From NCBI GenBank assembly GCA_964513655.1, contig CAZENQ010000002.1, positions 60,491-124,490 of the forward strand: a DNA stretch of 64,000 nucleotides. The letters run 5' to 3'. This DNA comes from G020350405 sp964513655. GTDB lineage: Bacteria; Planctomycetota; Phycisphaerae; Sedimentisphaerales; Anaerobacaceae. Position 1 is the first letter of the stretch; the number at the start of each line of letters is the position of its first letter. The notes beneath the pieces are model-generated. The model was not told the origin of the DNA. It saw only the letters and a program-made list of their open reading frames with translations, and ran no database searches. The position numbers were made by a program, and so were the translations under genes. Shown in pieces: positions 1 through 8,726 of this stretch.

Positions 1-1299
1 GCCATAGTGTGCCATCAGGTTGTCGAGTATAACCATTGCCGTGTAGTTCTCGGCAACCGGCCATATGCGGGCCACAATCGTCGGGTCTCGCCTAGTGATG
101 GCTGCCAGCTTTTTGTTCTCTATGGTATATTTGTCAATCGTCGTCTGTGGCTTGTCAATCGTCGGTGTCGGTTTGACAGCGAGTCTTACAACGATTGGTT
201 GTCCTGTGGAAAGACCGCCTGTGATACCGCCGGCGTTATTCGAATCGAAAACAACTTTGCCGTTTTCGGCGCGCATTTGGTCGTTGTTTTCGATGCCGGT
301 CATATCTTTAACGGCAAAGCCGGCGCCGACCTCAACGCCCTTGACGGCACCGATTCCGAGCATTTTGCCCAACTGGCCGTCGAGCTTATCGAAGACCGGC
401 TCGCCCAGACCGGTCGGCACACCGGTTACGACCACTTCGACTATACCGCCGGCCGAATCACCCGTCTTGGCAATCTTATTGCAGGCATCGACCATCTTCT
501 GTGCTGCGTCAATGTCGGGACAGTTAACTATCGGGTGCACTCCGTATTTGTCCCGGACCTCGGTGCCCTTTATCTTCGGGGCTTTGCCGCGGATATCATC
601 GATTTGTTGCTCAATCTCAGCCAATATTTTCATCTTTTCCAGAAATCGCATCTCCATTGTTATGCGGTCTTTGACATAGATTTCCTGGTAAAACGGGTCG
701 AGGTCGCTGCGCATTTTTTTGTAGTTATTGGAGTACTCAAGGGCCTGCTCGGCAGCCACATCCGGGGACCGTACACCGGCGATTTCTCTTACATATGCAA
801 AGACCTCTATGCCGCATTTTTTCAGCACTTTTTTGGCGACATATCCGGCCGCAACGATGGTGGATGTATAGCGCCCGCTGAATATACCGGCGCCGATGGC
901 GTCGTCGTCAGGGCCGTATTTTATGAATGAGGCATAGGATGCGTGGCCCGGCCGGGGCGTGCGGTTCGTGTCCTGATATTGCTTGATGTGAACAAAATGC
1001 CGGTCGAGGTTGGGAATCAGGATTGTAAGCGGAGTCCCGTTCGTATGGTTTCTGTTCCCTGCTCCCTCAATCGTATCGGTGGCATTTAGCCCGGAGTATA
1101 TAATCGGAAGGTCAGGCTCTTTTCGCGGACTGGATAATTCGTCCGCGCCAGGCTTTCGCAGAAGTAAATCTCCGTAAATCTCCTGCTCGGTCAATAACAT
1201 CCCGGGTGGATGTCCCTGCACGACGGCCGTTAAGCCTTCTTGGTAGGAACCGCCTGCAACAGTTACCTGAAACATTCGTCCTATGTGACAGCCAATCAT
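1..1299 (-). CDS. aroC: Chorismate synthase, divergent; 3' end beyond window
   Basis: Reading the minus strand from ATG at 1299 gives 433 open codons running off the window edge. The protein matches chorismate synthase (EPSP to chorismate, FMN-dependent, last shikimate step) over its length: PPG near residue 31, RPGH at 116-119, GGIVEVVVTGVPTGLGEP, SNNAGGITGG, and the C-terminal RRDPTIVAR block. The ATG is preceded by GGAGAGA. The usual N-terminal signature GESHG is replaced by GGSYQ (residues 16-20), so the flavin-proximal histidine of the family is a tyrosine. RHDP is RRDP, and the SSARET segment is also altered. The visible part is already longer than the usual 350-400 residues. It lies downstream of aroA on the same strand, which supports a shikimate role. 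The family assignment is firm; normal activity is not certain. Confidence 0.85.
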   Translation of the reverse strand, partial: MIGCHIGRMFQVTVAGGSYQEGLTAVVQGHPPGMLLTEQEIYGDLLLRKPGADELSSPRKEPDLPIIYSGLNATDTIEGAGNRNHTNGTPLTILIPNLDRHFVHIKQYQDTNRTPRPGHASYASFIKYGPDDDAIGAGIFSGRYTSTIVAAGYVAKKVLKKCGIEVFAYVREIAGVRSPDVAAEQALEYSNNYKKMRSDLDPFYQEIYVKDRITMEMRFLEKMKILAEIEQQIDDIRGKAPKIKGTEVRDKYGVHPIVNCPDIDAAQKMVDACNKIAKTGDSAGGIVEVVVTGVPTGLGEPVFDKLDGQLGKMLGIGAVKGVEVGAGFAVKDMTGIENNDQMRAENGKVVFDSNNAGGITGGLSTGQPIVVRLAVKPTPTIDKPQTTIDKYTIENKKLAAITRRDPTIVARIWPVAENYTAMVILDNLMAHYG

Positions 1300-1387
1300 T
1301 TCTAATCTCTCCTTAACAAACTTAATTGTAACTCTATTTGGCCTCAGGCAAGAACCTTTAGGGTGGATACGCAACCAATTTTTTTTG

Positions 1388-2416
1388 CTATGGCTTCCAA
1401 ACAACCTTTCCTGTTTTGTCAATATATCTCCACTTGCCGTACTTTTCTACTCGTGCCAGCCCTTGGTAAAATTCGCTAGGATTATTAAGGAACTGTGGCT
1501 CGATGACGATTTTCCCCGTTTTGTCGATATAGCCACATTTGGCGCGAGTGCCCGACACAAATATTACAACTGCAAGTCCTTCAGAAAACTTGCCACAGTC
1601 CCGGTTCTCCGGCGCGATAACGATTTCTCCGCTATTATTGATGTAGCCCTTTTTGTTGCCAATCCATACAACTGCCAGCCCTTCAGAAAAGTCCCGGGCA
1701 ATGTCGAATTGAGGCTTGATGACCGTCTTTCCGCTTTTGTTGATGTAGCCCCATTTGCTGCCAATCTTTACAGCCGCCAAGCCTTCCGAAAAGTCCTCAG
1801 CATAATTGAACTTGGGCCTGACTACATACTCTCCCGTTCTCTCGATATAGCCCCACTTGCGGCCAATACGTACACGTGCCAGCCCTTCGGAAAAACGACC
1901 ACTGAACTCCACGTAATCGAACTGTGGTTTGATAACTGTCTTGCCTATTTTATCGATATATCCACACTTGCCGTCAATATTTACCCGTGCTCGACCTTCG
2001 GAGAAGTCAAATGAATGATCGTGAGGCTTTGGCTTATGCAGAAACTTCGGCTGGATCACAAACTCCCCTGTTTTGTCGATGAATCCATATTTACCCTCAA
2101 TCTCCGCACGTGCCAAACCTTCAGAAAAATCACCTGCCATATCGAATAGGGGCTCAATAACGCTCTCTCCTGACTTGTCAATGTAGCCATATTTGCCAGC
2201 GATGAATACTCGTGCCAGTCCTTCGGAAAAGTCCCCGGCCCATTTAAAACGGCACTTGATCACAACCTTTCCCTGCCCGTTGATAAAACCGTACTTATCC
2301 CTTTTTTCTATCCGAAACAAAGGGCCAGTTTCCTTGGCTTCCTTCTGTTTGCATGAGACAACAGCTAGAGCAACAAAACAGATAGCGCCAGCGAATACGA
2401 TGCCTTTCTTCTTAAT
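1388..2416 (-). CDS. WG-repeat lipoprotein, probable ATT start
   Basis: The body consists of about seven WG (KWGYI/KYGFIDKTG) repeats of roughly 40 residues, with the recurring phrase FSEGLA. These repeats form beta-rich modules of unknown ligand. The first conventional start (TTG at 2320) would begin inside repeat 1. In the same frame upstream lies a lipoprotein signal: KKG, then a hydrophobic stretch ending AVVSC, followed by a charged linker. No ATG, GTG or TTG precedes it in frame. The best start is ATT at 2416, about 7 nt after a strong AGGAAG ribosome-binding site. The protein is therefore probably a 342-residue surface lipoprotein, with Cys about residue 21. It sits between aroA and aroC, but nothing ties it to aromatic synthesis. 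A sequencing or mutation artefact at the start codon is the alternative. Confidence 0.75.
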   Translation of the reverse strand: MKKKGIVFAGAICFVALAVVSCKQKEAKETGPLFRIEKRDKYGFINGQGKVVIKCRFKWAGDFSEGLARVFIAGKYGYIDKSGESVIEPLFDMAGDFSEGLARAEIEGKYGFIDKTGEFVIQPKFLHKPKPHDHSFDFSEGRARVNIDGKCGYIDKIGKTVIKPQFDYVEFSGRFSEGLARVRIGRKWGYIERTGEYVVRPKFNYAEDFSEGLAAVKIGSKWGYINKSGKTVIKPQFDIARDFSEGLAVVWIGNKKGYINNSGEIVIAPENRDCGKFSEGLAVVIFVSGTRAKCGYIDKTGKIVIEPQFLNNPSEFYQGLARVEKYGKWRYIDKTGKVVWKP

Positions 2417-2438
2417 TATCCACTTCCTTTATTTGAGA

Positions 2439-3719
2439 TTAATCAATCATTTGCATATTTGCGCCGATACTTTTCATCAATTCTACGTAGTCAGGAAACG
2501 TGACGCTTATCGCCTCAGCGGTATCGATGGTGCATTGGGCGTCCAACACCAGGCCCGCCAGAGACAAGGCCATCACGATTCGATGGTCGCATCTGCCATC
2601 CAGCTCAGCTGGCCTGGGCTTACCGGGTCGTATTATAAGCCCATCAGGCAGTTCTTCAACATCTACGGCCATTTTTCTCAGTTCCTCGGCCATACATTTA
2701 ATTCGGTCGGTCTCCTTGCCTCGTGCCTGAGGCACGTTTGCAAGGCGGGTTGTACCTTCGGCAAAGGCGGCGGTAACGGCCATAGCAGGAAGGGCGTCGG
2801 GCGTCTTGTTCATATCTATTTCGATGCCTTTCAGTGTGGTTGCCCTGATTGTCACTGAAGCCGGCTCGATCTTTATATCTGCGCCCATTGCCTTTAGGTA
2901 GTCAACCACCGCCTTATCCGGTTGACTATCCTCGAAATCCAGCCCCAACAAGGTTACTTCATCCGCCACAAGAGCAGCGGCACAGAGAAAGAACGTGGCA
3001 CTTGAAAAATCAGCGGGTATTGTTGTGTCAAAGCTCTTGTAACCTTGCCGGCCTTTGATTTTAAAATGCTGCATATTATCATTTTGATATTCAATTGCCT
3101 GCTTGTCGAGCCAGTCGAGCGTCATCTGCACATAGCCCGGCTCGTTCAGAAGACTGACCTCTATCTCGCTGTCATTAGCCGCCAGAGGCGTGCAAAGAAG
3201 CAGGCTGGACAAATACTGGCTGGTAGAGGCGGCGATAGCGGTTTTTCCACCTGCAAGTTGACCGGTTATTTCTACGGGTGCTTTGCCGTTATTCTTAATG
3301 CTGGTGCATTCTGCCCCAAGGTTACTAAGGGCCTCCATTAATGGGGCAACGGGACGGCTCTGGATTTGCTCATCACCGGTGAGGCTGACAGTTTGACCGG
3401 GTTGCACTAAAGCGGCTGAACCCATAGCTATGCGCAGCGTAGTGCCGGAATTGCCCACATCGATGGTTTTCTCAAGGGCTTTGATTTGCCCGCCCGTGCC
3501 AGTTAGCTTCCATTGCGCCGCATTTGATGTATCAATCTCGGTACCTAAGGCTCGATAACAATCCACGGCTGCTTGTGTGTCGCTGGATAATAACGGCTTG
3601 CGGATAATACTCCGACCTTCTGCCAAGGAGGCGATTGCAATAGCGCGTATCGTGTGCGACTTCGACGCCGGGATTGTTGCCGTCCCTCTTAACCGTGATT
3701 TCCGTACAACCAAATTCAT
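2439..3719 (-). CDS. aroA: 3-phosphoshikimate 1-carboxyvinyltransferase (EPSP synthase)
   Basis: This 426-residue protein has the full family length. It adds the enolpyruvyl group of PEP to shikimate-3-phosphate in the cytoplasm. Diagnostic segments are the N-terminal RGTATIPASKSHTIRA (phosphoshikimate-binding Lys/Ser), the GNSGTTLR loop near residue 90, TIPADFSSATFF in the middle, and the C-terminal DHRIVMALSLAGL. The two-domain inside-out barrel pattern is intact. The start ATG has no obvious ribosome-binding site, so initiation may be leaderless or weak. It is upstream of aroC on the same strand with a lipoprotein gene in between, so these genes may share a transcript. Confidence 0.96.
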   Translation of the reverse strand: MNLVVRKSRLRGTATIPASKSHTIRAIAIASLAEGRSIIRKPLLSSDTQAAVDCYRALGTEIDTSNAAQWKLTGTGGQIKALEKTIDVGNSGTTLRIAMGSAALVQPGQTVSLTGDEQIQSRPVAPLMEALSNLGAECTSIKNNGKAPVEITGQLAGGKTAIAASTSQYLSSLLLCTPLAANDSEIEVSLLNEPGYVQMTLDWLDKQAIEYQNDNMQHFKIKGRQGYKSFDTTIPADFSSATFFLCAAALVADEVTLLGLDFEDSQPDKAVVDYLKAMGADIKIEPASVTIRATTLKGIEIDMNKTPDALPAMAVTAAFAEGTTRLANVPQARGKETDRIKCMAEELRKMAVDVEELPDGLIIRPGKPRPAELDGRCDHRIVMALSLAGLVLDAQCTIDTAEAISVTFPDYVELMKSIGANMQMID

Positions 3720-3812
3720 AGATGCTATCGTACTGAGCGTATAATATCGTGGAGTGCACTTTTACCAGAAATGAGGAAGAATTAAAAGAAGTTTTTGGCT
3801 TTGATGACTTGG

Positions 3813-5579
3813 CTATTTTGGCGTGTTTTGTACGTGCCAGTCCGCTTTGAGGTCTTTGTGTTTCAGGATGATTTCGACATCGTTGACGTCGATTTGGCCG
3901 TCGGTATTGATATCACCGAATAAATAACCTTCGAGGGATTTTCCACTGTTTATTAACAGGTTATTGAGCAGAATCTTAAAGTCCGGCTCACCGACAATAC
4001 CATCAGCATTGAGGTCATACCAAAGGATATTGTCACTGTTTTCGGCCTCGCTTACATTCCAGGCCAGGCCGTACCGCTGGGCTGTGGCTATTTCGTTCTG
4101 GTCATTCACGCCGCTATATGAAGCGACGATTTCATAAGTGCTGTAGTTGGCATCTGCGCGGCAGCAGATGTGCTCGAGGTTGTCGGTGCTGCTGTCACTG
4201 TAATCAATGAGGCGGTCGTTGTTATGGTTCTCCGGGTCAACGGCCCATAGTTCAAGTCTCAGATTAGTGTCTTTGTCGGGCCTCGGTTCAAAGGGATAAG
4301 TATTGTTGTAGTGCTTGTTCCAGGCGAGCGTGGTCGTTATGATTTTATCTGTTAGGTTGGTAATGTTTATTCTATAAATATTTTCTGCGATTATACTTTT
4401 TTCCAGCACATTGTTGTCCCACCCGATTGTTGGGGCATTGCCCGGTTTGGCTGGCCTGGCGGTTAGATGTTCGTAAGCACCGACGGCATTTAGCAGACCC
4501 GCACCTTGAATGTAGTCGAGCGGGGCAAAGTGGTCATCATCTTTTGCCAGCTCGCCTTTGTGCCAGTAGGGTAGCTTCCTCGCCGAGTTTAGTAAAATAG
4601 CTTTTATCACACAATTACCGCCTTCCGGCGAGACGGCCAAACTTAAGCTTGGGTCCTCTTTGGCCTTCTGCACAAGCAGCCCGATTGTTCCTGCTACTAT
4701 TGGCGTTGAGAAGCTCGACCAGTTGCCCGTCGGTTCATACTGGTTGGGCTCATTGTCATCAGCGGCCAGACAGTTGCCGGGAGCGACGATGTCAGGTTTG
4801 CACCGGCCATCCGCAGTTGGGCCGAAACTGGAATGTTCCGGATGGGCCAGAGAGAAATGTGCCAGATTGGTTGCAAGATTTTCGGTCTTTACTGAGTCAA
4901 CAACTCCAACGCCAATGGCGTTGGCTCCGGCCCCGGGATAAAGCAGTGGGTCATGAACGTCCGAGCCGTTGCCTACGCCTGCGACGACGACCAGGCCGTA
5001 TCGCTCGGCCAATGATTCAAAGCCTCTTGTCCACCAGTCCTGGAACTGATTGCCGATGCTGGCAGTTAAAACATCTGCGTCAGGCGCCGAGCAGGGGAAT
5101 ATATTATTGCTGAGGAAATGCCAGAACTCATAGACGTCTGCCTGTGCCTCTGGTGCAACTCCTTGATAGTGAAATTGTCCGACTTGGGGGTAAAATGCGT
5201 TTGGGTCCTGGCCGAGCAATATCGAACAGATGGCGGTAGAATGTGGGGAGATGCCTGCCGGAGGATTCCCTTGGTCGTGGAATGTCAGTTGTTTGTCTGC
5301 GAGACAATTATTCTCGACGCTCGGTCGGTAATCGTTTTGTGGCTCACCATCAATGTAAGTGATGCTCCGACAGATAACGGCAAATTTGACGCCGGAACCT
5401 GTCAAGTTGGGGTCTATTCGTCTTAACGCGTAGATTCCGGTGCAGTTCAGCCCTTGCGGCTGCAGCATCTTCTCTCCCTGCCCGCCTTCGGCCCCACTGG
5501 CGGGGTGCGCAAATGCCAGCATTGCCGTCGAACAGGCCATTATGCCCAATATGAGCATTTTTTTACTGATTTGAGCCAT
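3813..5579 (-). CDS. Secreted subtilisin-family (S8) protein with C-terminal dockerin
   Basis: This is a 588-residue protein when started at the ATG that begins the signal peptide (MAQISKKMLILGIMACSTA); an upstream in-frame start would add 21 non-signal residues. An S8 peptidase fold is visible: the His region SPHSTAICSILLG (His113), oxyanion Asn in GVGNGS (Asn204), and the Ser region WSSFSTPIVAG (Ser289). The Asp region, normally VIDTG, reads VICRS, so the catalytic Asp position is Cys70. The last about 70 residues hold two Ca-binding dockerin-type repeats, DLNADGIV and DINTDGQID. It is probably exported. Whether it is an active protease is uncertain because of the missing Asp. Confidence 0.88.
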   Translation of the reverse strand: MAQISKKMLILGIMACSTAMLAFAHPASGAEGGQGEKMLQPQGLNCTGIYALRRIDPNLTGSGVKFAVICRSITYIDGEPQNDYRPSVENNCLADKQLTFHDQGNPPAGISPHSTAICSILLGQDPNAFYPQVGQFHYQGVAPEAQADVYEFWHFLSNNIFPCSAPDADVLTASIGNQFQDWWTRGFESLAERYGLVVVAGVGNGSDVHDPLLYPGAGANAIGVGVVDSVKTENLATNLAHFSLAHPEHSSFGPTADGRCKPDIVAPGNCLAADDNEPNQYEPTGNWSSFSTPIVAGTIGLLVQKAKEDPSLSLAVSPEGGNCVIKAILLNSARKLPYWHKGELAKDDDHFAPLDYIQGAGLLNAVGAYEHLTARPAKPGNAPTIGWDNNVLEKSIIAENIYRINITNLTDKIITTTLAWNKHYNNTYPFEPRPDKDTNLRLELWAVDPENHNNDRLIDYSDSSTDNLEHICCRADANYSTYEIVASYSGVNDQNEIATAQRYGLAWNVSEAENSDNILWYDLNADGIVGEPDFKILLNNLLINSGKSLEGYLFGDINTDGQIDVNDVEIILKHKDLKADWHVQNTPK

Positions 5580-5800
5580 TTCCTTTCTTTGTAAGTAATA
5601 GGTAAAAGCTCCAAAAGCCGCGCAACTATCCCCAGGACGCATATTTAAGAAAACGCATATCTATGATTACGCGACCATGCACTCTTACTAATATGATACC
5701 AAAAATAAACCCTTTTTTCAAGCACATTACCTGCCAATTCTTGTCTTACAGCGTTTTCAGCATAAAAAATGCTGGTCATTAAAAACTTAATTCAGAAATC

Positions 5801-5829
5801 TTGCCATTACCAAGCGCAGTCGCTATACT
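5801..5829 (+). promoter_or_regulatory. Sigma70-type promoter for the pyr operon
   Basis: TTGCCA (5801-5806), a 17-bp spacer and TATACT (5824-5829) lie about 45 bp upstream of pyrR. The predicted leader is only about 40 nt. That is too short for the terminator/antiterminator pair that PyrR controls in Bacillus. Confidence 0.6.
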
Positions 5830-5874
5830 CAAGCGCGTATTTCGGCTCATTTTGGCTAAGGGTTTGCCATAAAT

Positions 5875-6402
5875 ATGAAAGTAATTCTAAGTTCTGAGCA
5901 GATAGAGCGGATTCTCCAGGAATTGGCAAGTCGCATTATCGCCGAAATCCCGAATGAAGTGGATATTGCCACGATTGGAATTCGCAGCAGAGGAGAGATT
6001 CTCGCCCAGCGGTTATCGAGCCTGTTATCGCGGGAGGTTGGCAAAGATGTTCCGTATGGCACTTTGGACATAACACTTTACCGGGATGACCTGAATTCAC
6101 CGCAAAGCACTGACCAGCCGCAGGTAAGAACCACCGAAATCGGTTTTAACGTAGACGACAAAATTATTATTTTGGTTGATGATGTTCTATATACCGGCCG
6201 GTCGACGCGCGCAGCAATGGATGCCCTTGTCGATTTAGGCAGACCCAGAGCAATAAGATTGGCGGTCCTTGTTGACAGGGTCGGCAGAGAGCTGCCGATA
6301 CAGGCCGATTACGCCGGTCATAAAACTGATGTTGCCCCCGGCAAATTGGTGCAGGTCAACCTTGTCGAATCAGACGGAAAAGACGAAGTAGTGGTCGAAT
6401 AA
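5875..6402 (+). CDS. pyrR: PyrR: pyr operon regulator / uracil phosphoribosyltransferase
   Basis: This is a 175-residue type I phosphoribosyltransferase of PyrR length. The PRPP loop IILVDDVLYTGRSTRAA lies at about residues 101-117. IGIRSRGEILAQRL near residue 36 and LDITLYRDD near residue 66 are typical of PyrR, which binds pyr mRNA in response to UMP/UTP and makes UMP from uracil. It heads a pyrR-pyrB-pyrC cluster. The ATG has a weak, distant AAGGG. The short 5' leader shows no attenuator, so the mode of regulation is open. Confidence 0.93.
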   Translation: MKVILSSEQIERILQELASRIIAEIPNEVDIATIGIRSRGEILAQRLSSLLSREVGKDVPYGTLDITLYRDDLNSPQSTDQPQVRTTEIGFNVDDKIIILVDDVLYTGRSTRAAMDALVDLGRPRAIRLAVLVDRVGRELPIQADYAGHKTDVAPGKLVQVNLVESDGKDEVVVE

Positions 6403-6456
6403 ACAGTCGTGTCCGATAGGCTGTGACTTGGGGCATGGAACGCGAAGCACGAGGAT

Positions 6457-7413
6457 ATGGCGCTAAAAAGGAAAAGTAAATTCAGGTGGCGGCGCAAGCA
6501 TCTGCTCGGCCTGCGCGAACTCAATGCCGAGGAGATCACCTATATTCTCGACACGGCTAAAGGCTTTGAGCAGATAAGCACTCGCTCGGTCAAGAAAGCC
6601 CCGCCTTTGCGAGGCAGGGTCGTGGTCAATTTGTTCTTTGAGGACAGTACGCGGACGCGAAACAGCTTTGCCCTGGCCGCAAACCGATTGAGCGCGGATG
6701 TCATAGAGTTTACCAAGAAAGCCAGCTCCGTCAGCAAAGGTGAGACACTTCTGGATACAGCCAAGAACATGGAAGCTATGGGAATTGATATTGTTGTGGT
6801 CAGACACAGCGCGGGCGGCGCGCCAAGATTTTTGAGCAGGAGCATCAATGCCTGTGTAGTCAATGCCGGTGACGGTTTCTGCGAGCATCCTACACAGGGG
6901 CTTTTGGATGCCTATACCATTCGCAAAATCAAGGGTACCCTTGAAGGTTTGAAAATAGCGATTGTCGGCGATATTGCACACTCTCGCGTTGCCCGCAGTG
7001 ATATGTGGGCGATGACAAAACTCGGCGCCGAGGTGATGTTTGTCGGTCCGCCTACACTTATGCCGACACAGGCCGAGCGGTTGCCGGTCAGTGTCAGCTA
7101 TTCGCTTGATGAGGTTATCGAGAAGGTTGATGTAATAAATATGCTCCGGATTCAGTTTGAGCGGCTCGGTGGAAATCCTTTCCCCTCGGTACGGGAATAC
7201 TCGCATTATTTCGGTTTGACGGTAGAGCGTATGAAAAGGGCAAAACCGGATATTCTGGTTATGCACCCCGGACCGATTAACAGAGGCCTTGAGGTGGAAA
7301 GTGAAGTGGCCGACGGCAGCAACAGCGTTATCCTGGAGCAGGTTAAAAATGGTTTGGCTGTGAGAATGGCGGTCCTGTTCCTGGTCAATCAGGCAGCGGC
7401 CCAGCGAGATTAA
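6457..7413 (+). CDS. pyrB: Aspartate carbamoyltransferase catalytic chain
   Basis: This 318-residue protein catalyses carbamoyl phosphate plus L-aspartate to N-carbamoyl aspartate, the committed pyrimidine step. The carbamoyl-phosphate loop FFEDSTRTRNSF is at about residues 60-71. Further motifs are HPTQGLLD for the carbamoyl-phosphate site, GDIAHSRVARS in the middle, and HPGPINRG for the aspartate domain. The length fits a class C-like trimer without PyrI, and no pyrI is present. It follows pyrR by 54 bp and precedes pyrC by 17 bp, consistent with one operon. Confidence 0.97.
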   Translation: MALKRKSKFRWRRKHLLGLRELNAEEITYILDTAKGFEQISTRSVKKAPPLRGRVVVNLFFEDSTRTRNSFALAANRLSADVIEFTKKASSVSKGETLLDTAKNMEAMGIDIVVVRHSAGGAPRFLSRSINACVVNAGDGFCEHPTQGLLDAYTIRKIKGTLEGLKIAIVGDIAHSRVARSDMWAMTKLGAEVMFVGPPTLMPTQAERLPVSVSYSLDEVIEKVDVINMLRIQFERLGGNPFPSVREYSHYFGLTVERMKRAKPDILVMHPGPINRGLEVESEVADGSNSVILEQVKNGLAVRMAVLFLVNQAAAQRD

Positions 7414-7430
7414 TTGTTTTTCTCTGAAAT

Positions 7431-8726
7431 ATGAATTCTGAACTTTTGATAAAAAACGGACGGGTGATAGACCCGGCAAACGGCGTTGACGAAAAGTGCG
7501 ATGTGCTTATCATTAACGGCCTTGTCTCGGATATCGGCAAGATTGACAAGCGTGCTCAGACGGTTGTCGATGCCGCCGGCAAGATAGTTGCGCCGGGTTT
7601 GATTGATATCCACGTTCACTTCCGCGAGCCGGGTGATGAAGAGGAAGAGACGATAGCAAGCGGCTCGGCTGCTGCGGTAGCGGCCGGGTTTACTTCTGTG
7701 GTCTGTATGCCTAATACCAAGCCCCCCATCGAAAATGAAACCGACGTCGAGTACATCCACCGAAAGGGCAGGCAGACGAGGAAGACCCATGTTTATACGA
7801 TGGGCGCAATCACCAGGCAGAGAGAGGGAGTTGAGCTTGCGGAGATGGGCTTTATGGCCGAGGCCGGCGCCATTGGCTTCACCGATGACGGCAGCGGCGT
7901 TCAGGACCCAGCGGTCATGCTGCGGGCACTGAAATATGCCGCGATGTTTGATGTGGTAATCGCCCAGCACTGCCAGGACAAGGGTTTTGCCGGCGATGGT
8001 GTGATGAATGCCGGCTATTATTCGACCATACTTGGTCTGCCGGGAATTGATAAATTGGCGGAGGAAGCAATGCTCTGGCGTGATATTCAGCTTGTCAAAA
8101 AAATCCGCCCCGGCCAAATCCGCTATCACACCCAGCATATATCAACAGCAGGCTCGGTCGAGCTGATAAGGGCCGCCAAGAAAGACTCGCTGCCGATTAC
8201 CTGTGAGGTCACACCACATCATTTACTTTTAGCTGAAGACTGTTGTGCTGAGTATGACACAAATTACAAGGTTAACCCGCCATTGCGAACGAGCAAGGAT
8301 ATCGAAGCTCTTAAGCAAGCGGTTGCCGAAGGACTCGTTGACGCTCTGGCAACCGACCATGCCCCGCATTTACAAAGTGAAAAGGAGCTGGAATTTCTGA
8401 CTGCGCCTTTCGGGATAGCTTGCCTGGAATGCGCTTTGGGTCTTTACGTCAAGGCCTTATTAGAGCCGGGTATTCTGGACTGGCCGGGACTCATCGAATT
8501 GATGACGGCAAAGCCGGCCGGGATAATCGGCGTCGACAAGGGCACTCTCGGCAAAGGCAGACAGGGCGATGTCACTATTATCGACCCGGATGTCGAGTAC
8601 AAGGTTGATGTAAATAACTTCCGCTCTAAAAGCAGAAATTGCCCCTATCACGACTGGACATTAAAGGCTAAGGTCGAAAAAACAATCGTCGGCGGCGAAA
8701 TAAGATTTTCTGCGGATGGCGTATAG
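7431..8726 (+). CDS. pyrC: Dihydroorotase
   Basis: This 431-residue amidohydrolase catalyses ring closure of N-carbamoyl aspartate to dihydroorotate. The metal-binding DIHVHFREPG lies near residues 59-68. HCQDKGF, HTQHISTAGSVELI and ATDHAPH supply later metal and substrate ligands. It resembles the long, Bacillus-type (class I) dihydroorotases that cluster with pyrB, not the short E. coli type. Its TAG stop directly abuts the ATG of the next gene, so translation is probably coupled. Confidence 0.96.
   Translation: MNSELLIKNGRVIDPANGVDEKCDVLIINGLVSDIGKIDKRAQTVVDAAGKIVAPGLIDIHVHFREPGDEEEETIASGSAAAVAAGFTSVVCMPNTKPPIENETDVEYIHRKGRQTRKTHVYTMGAITRQREGVELAEMGFMAEAGAIGFTDDGSGVQDPAVMLRALKYAAMFDVVIAQHCQDKGFAGDGVMNAGYYSTILGLPGIDKLAEEAMLWRDIQLVKKIRPGQIRYHTQHISTAGSVELIRAAKKDSLPITCEVTPHHLLLAEDCCAEYDTNYKVNPPLRTSKDIEALKQAVAEGLVDALATDHAPHLQSEKELEFLTAPFGIACLECALGLYVKALLEPGILDWPGLIELMTAKPAGIIGVDKGTLGKGRQGDVTIIDPDVEYKVDVNNFRSKSRNCPYHDWTLKAKVEKTIVGGEIRFSADGV

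Noticed and set aside
7..930. Long plus-strand ORF at the left edge
   Set aside because: It is the antisense shadow of the chorismate synthase gene read on the minus strand.
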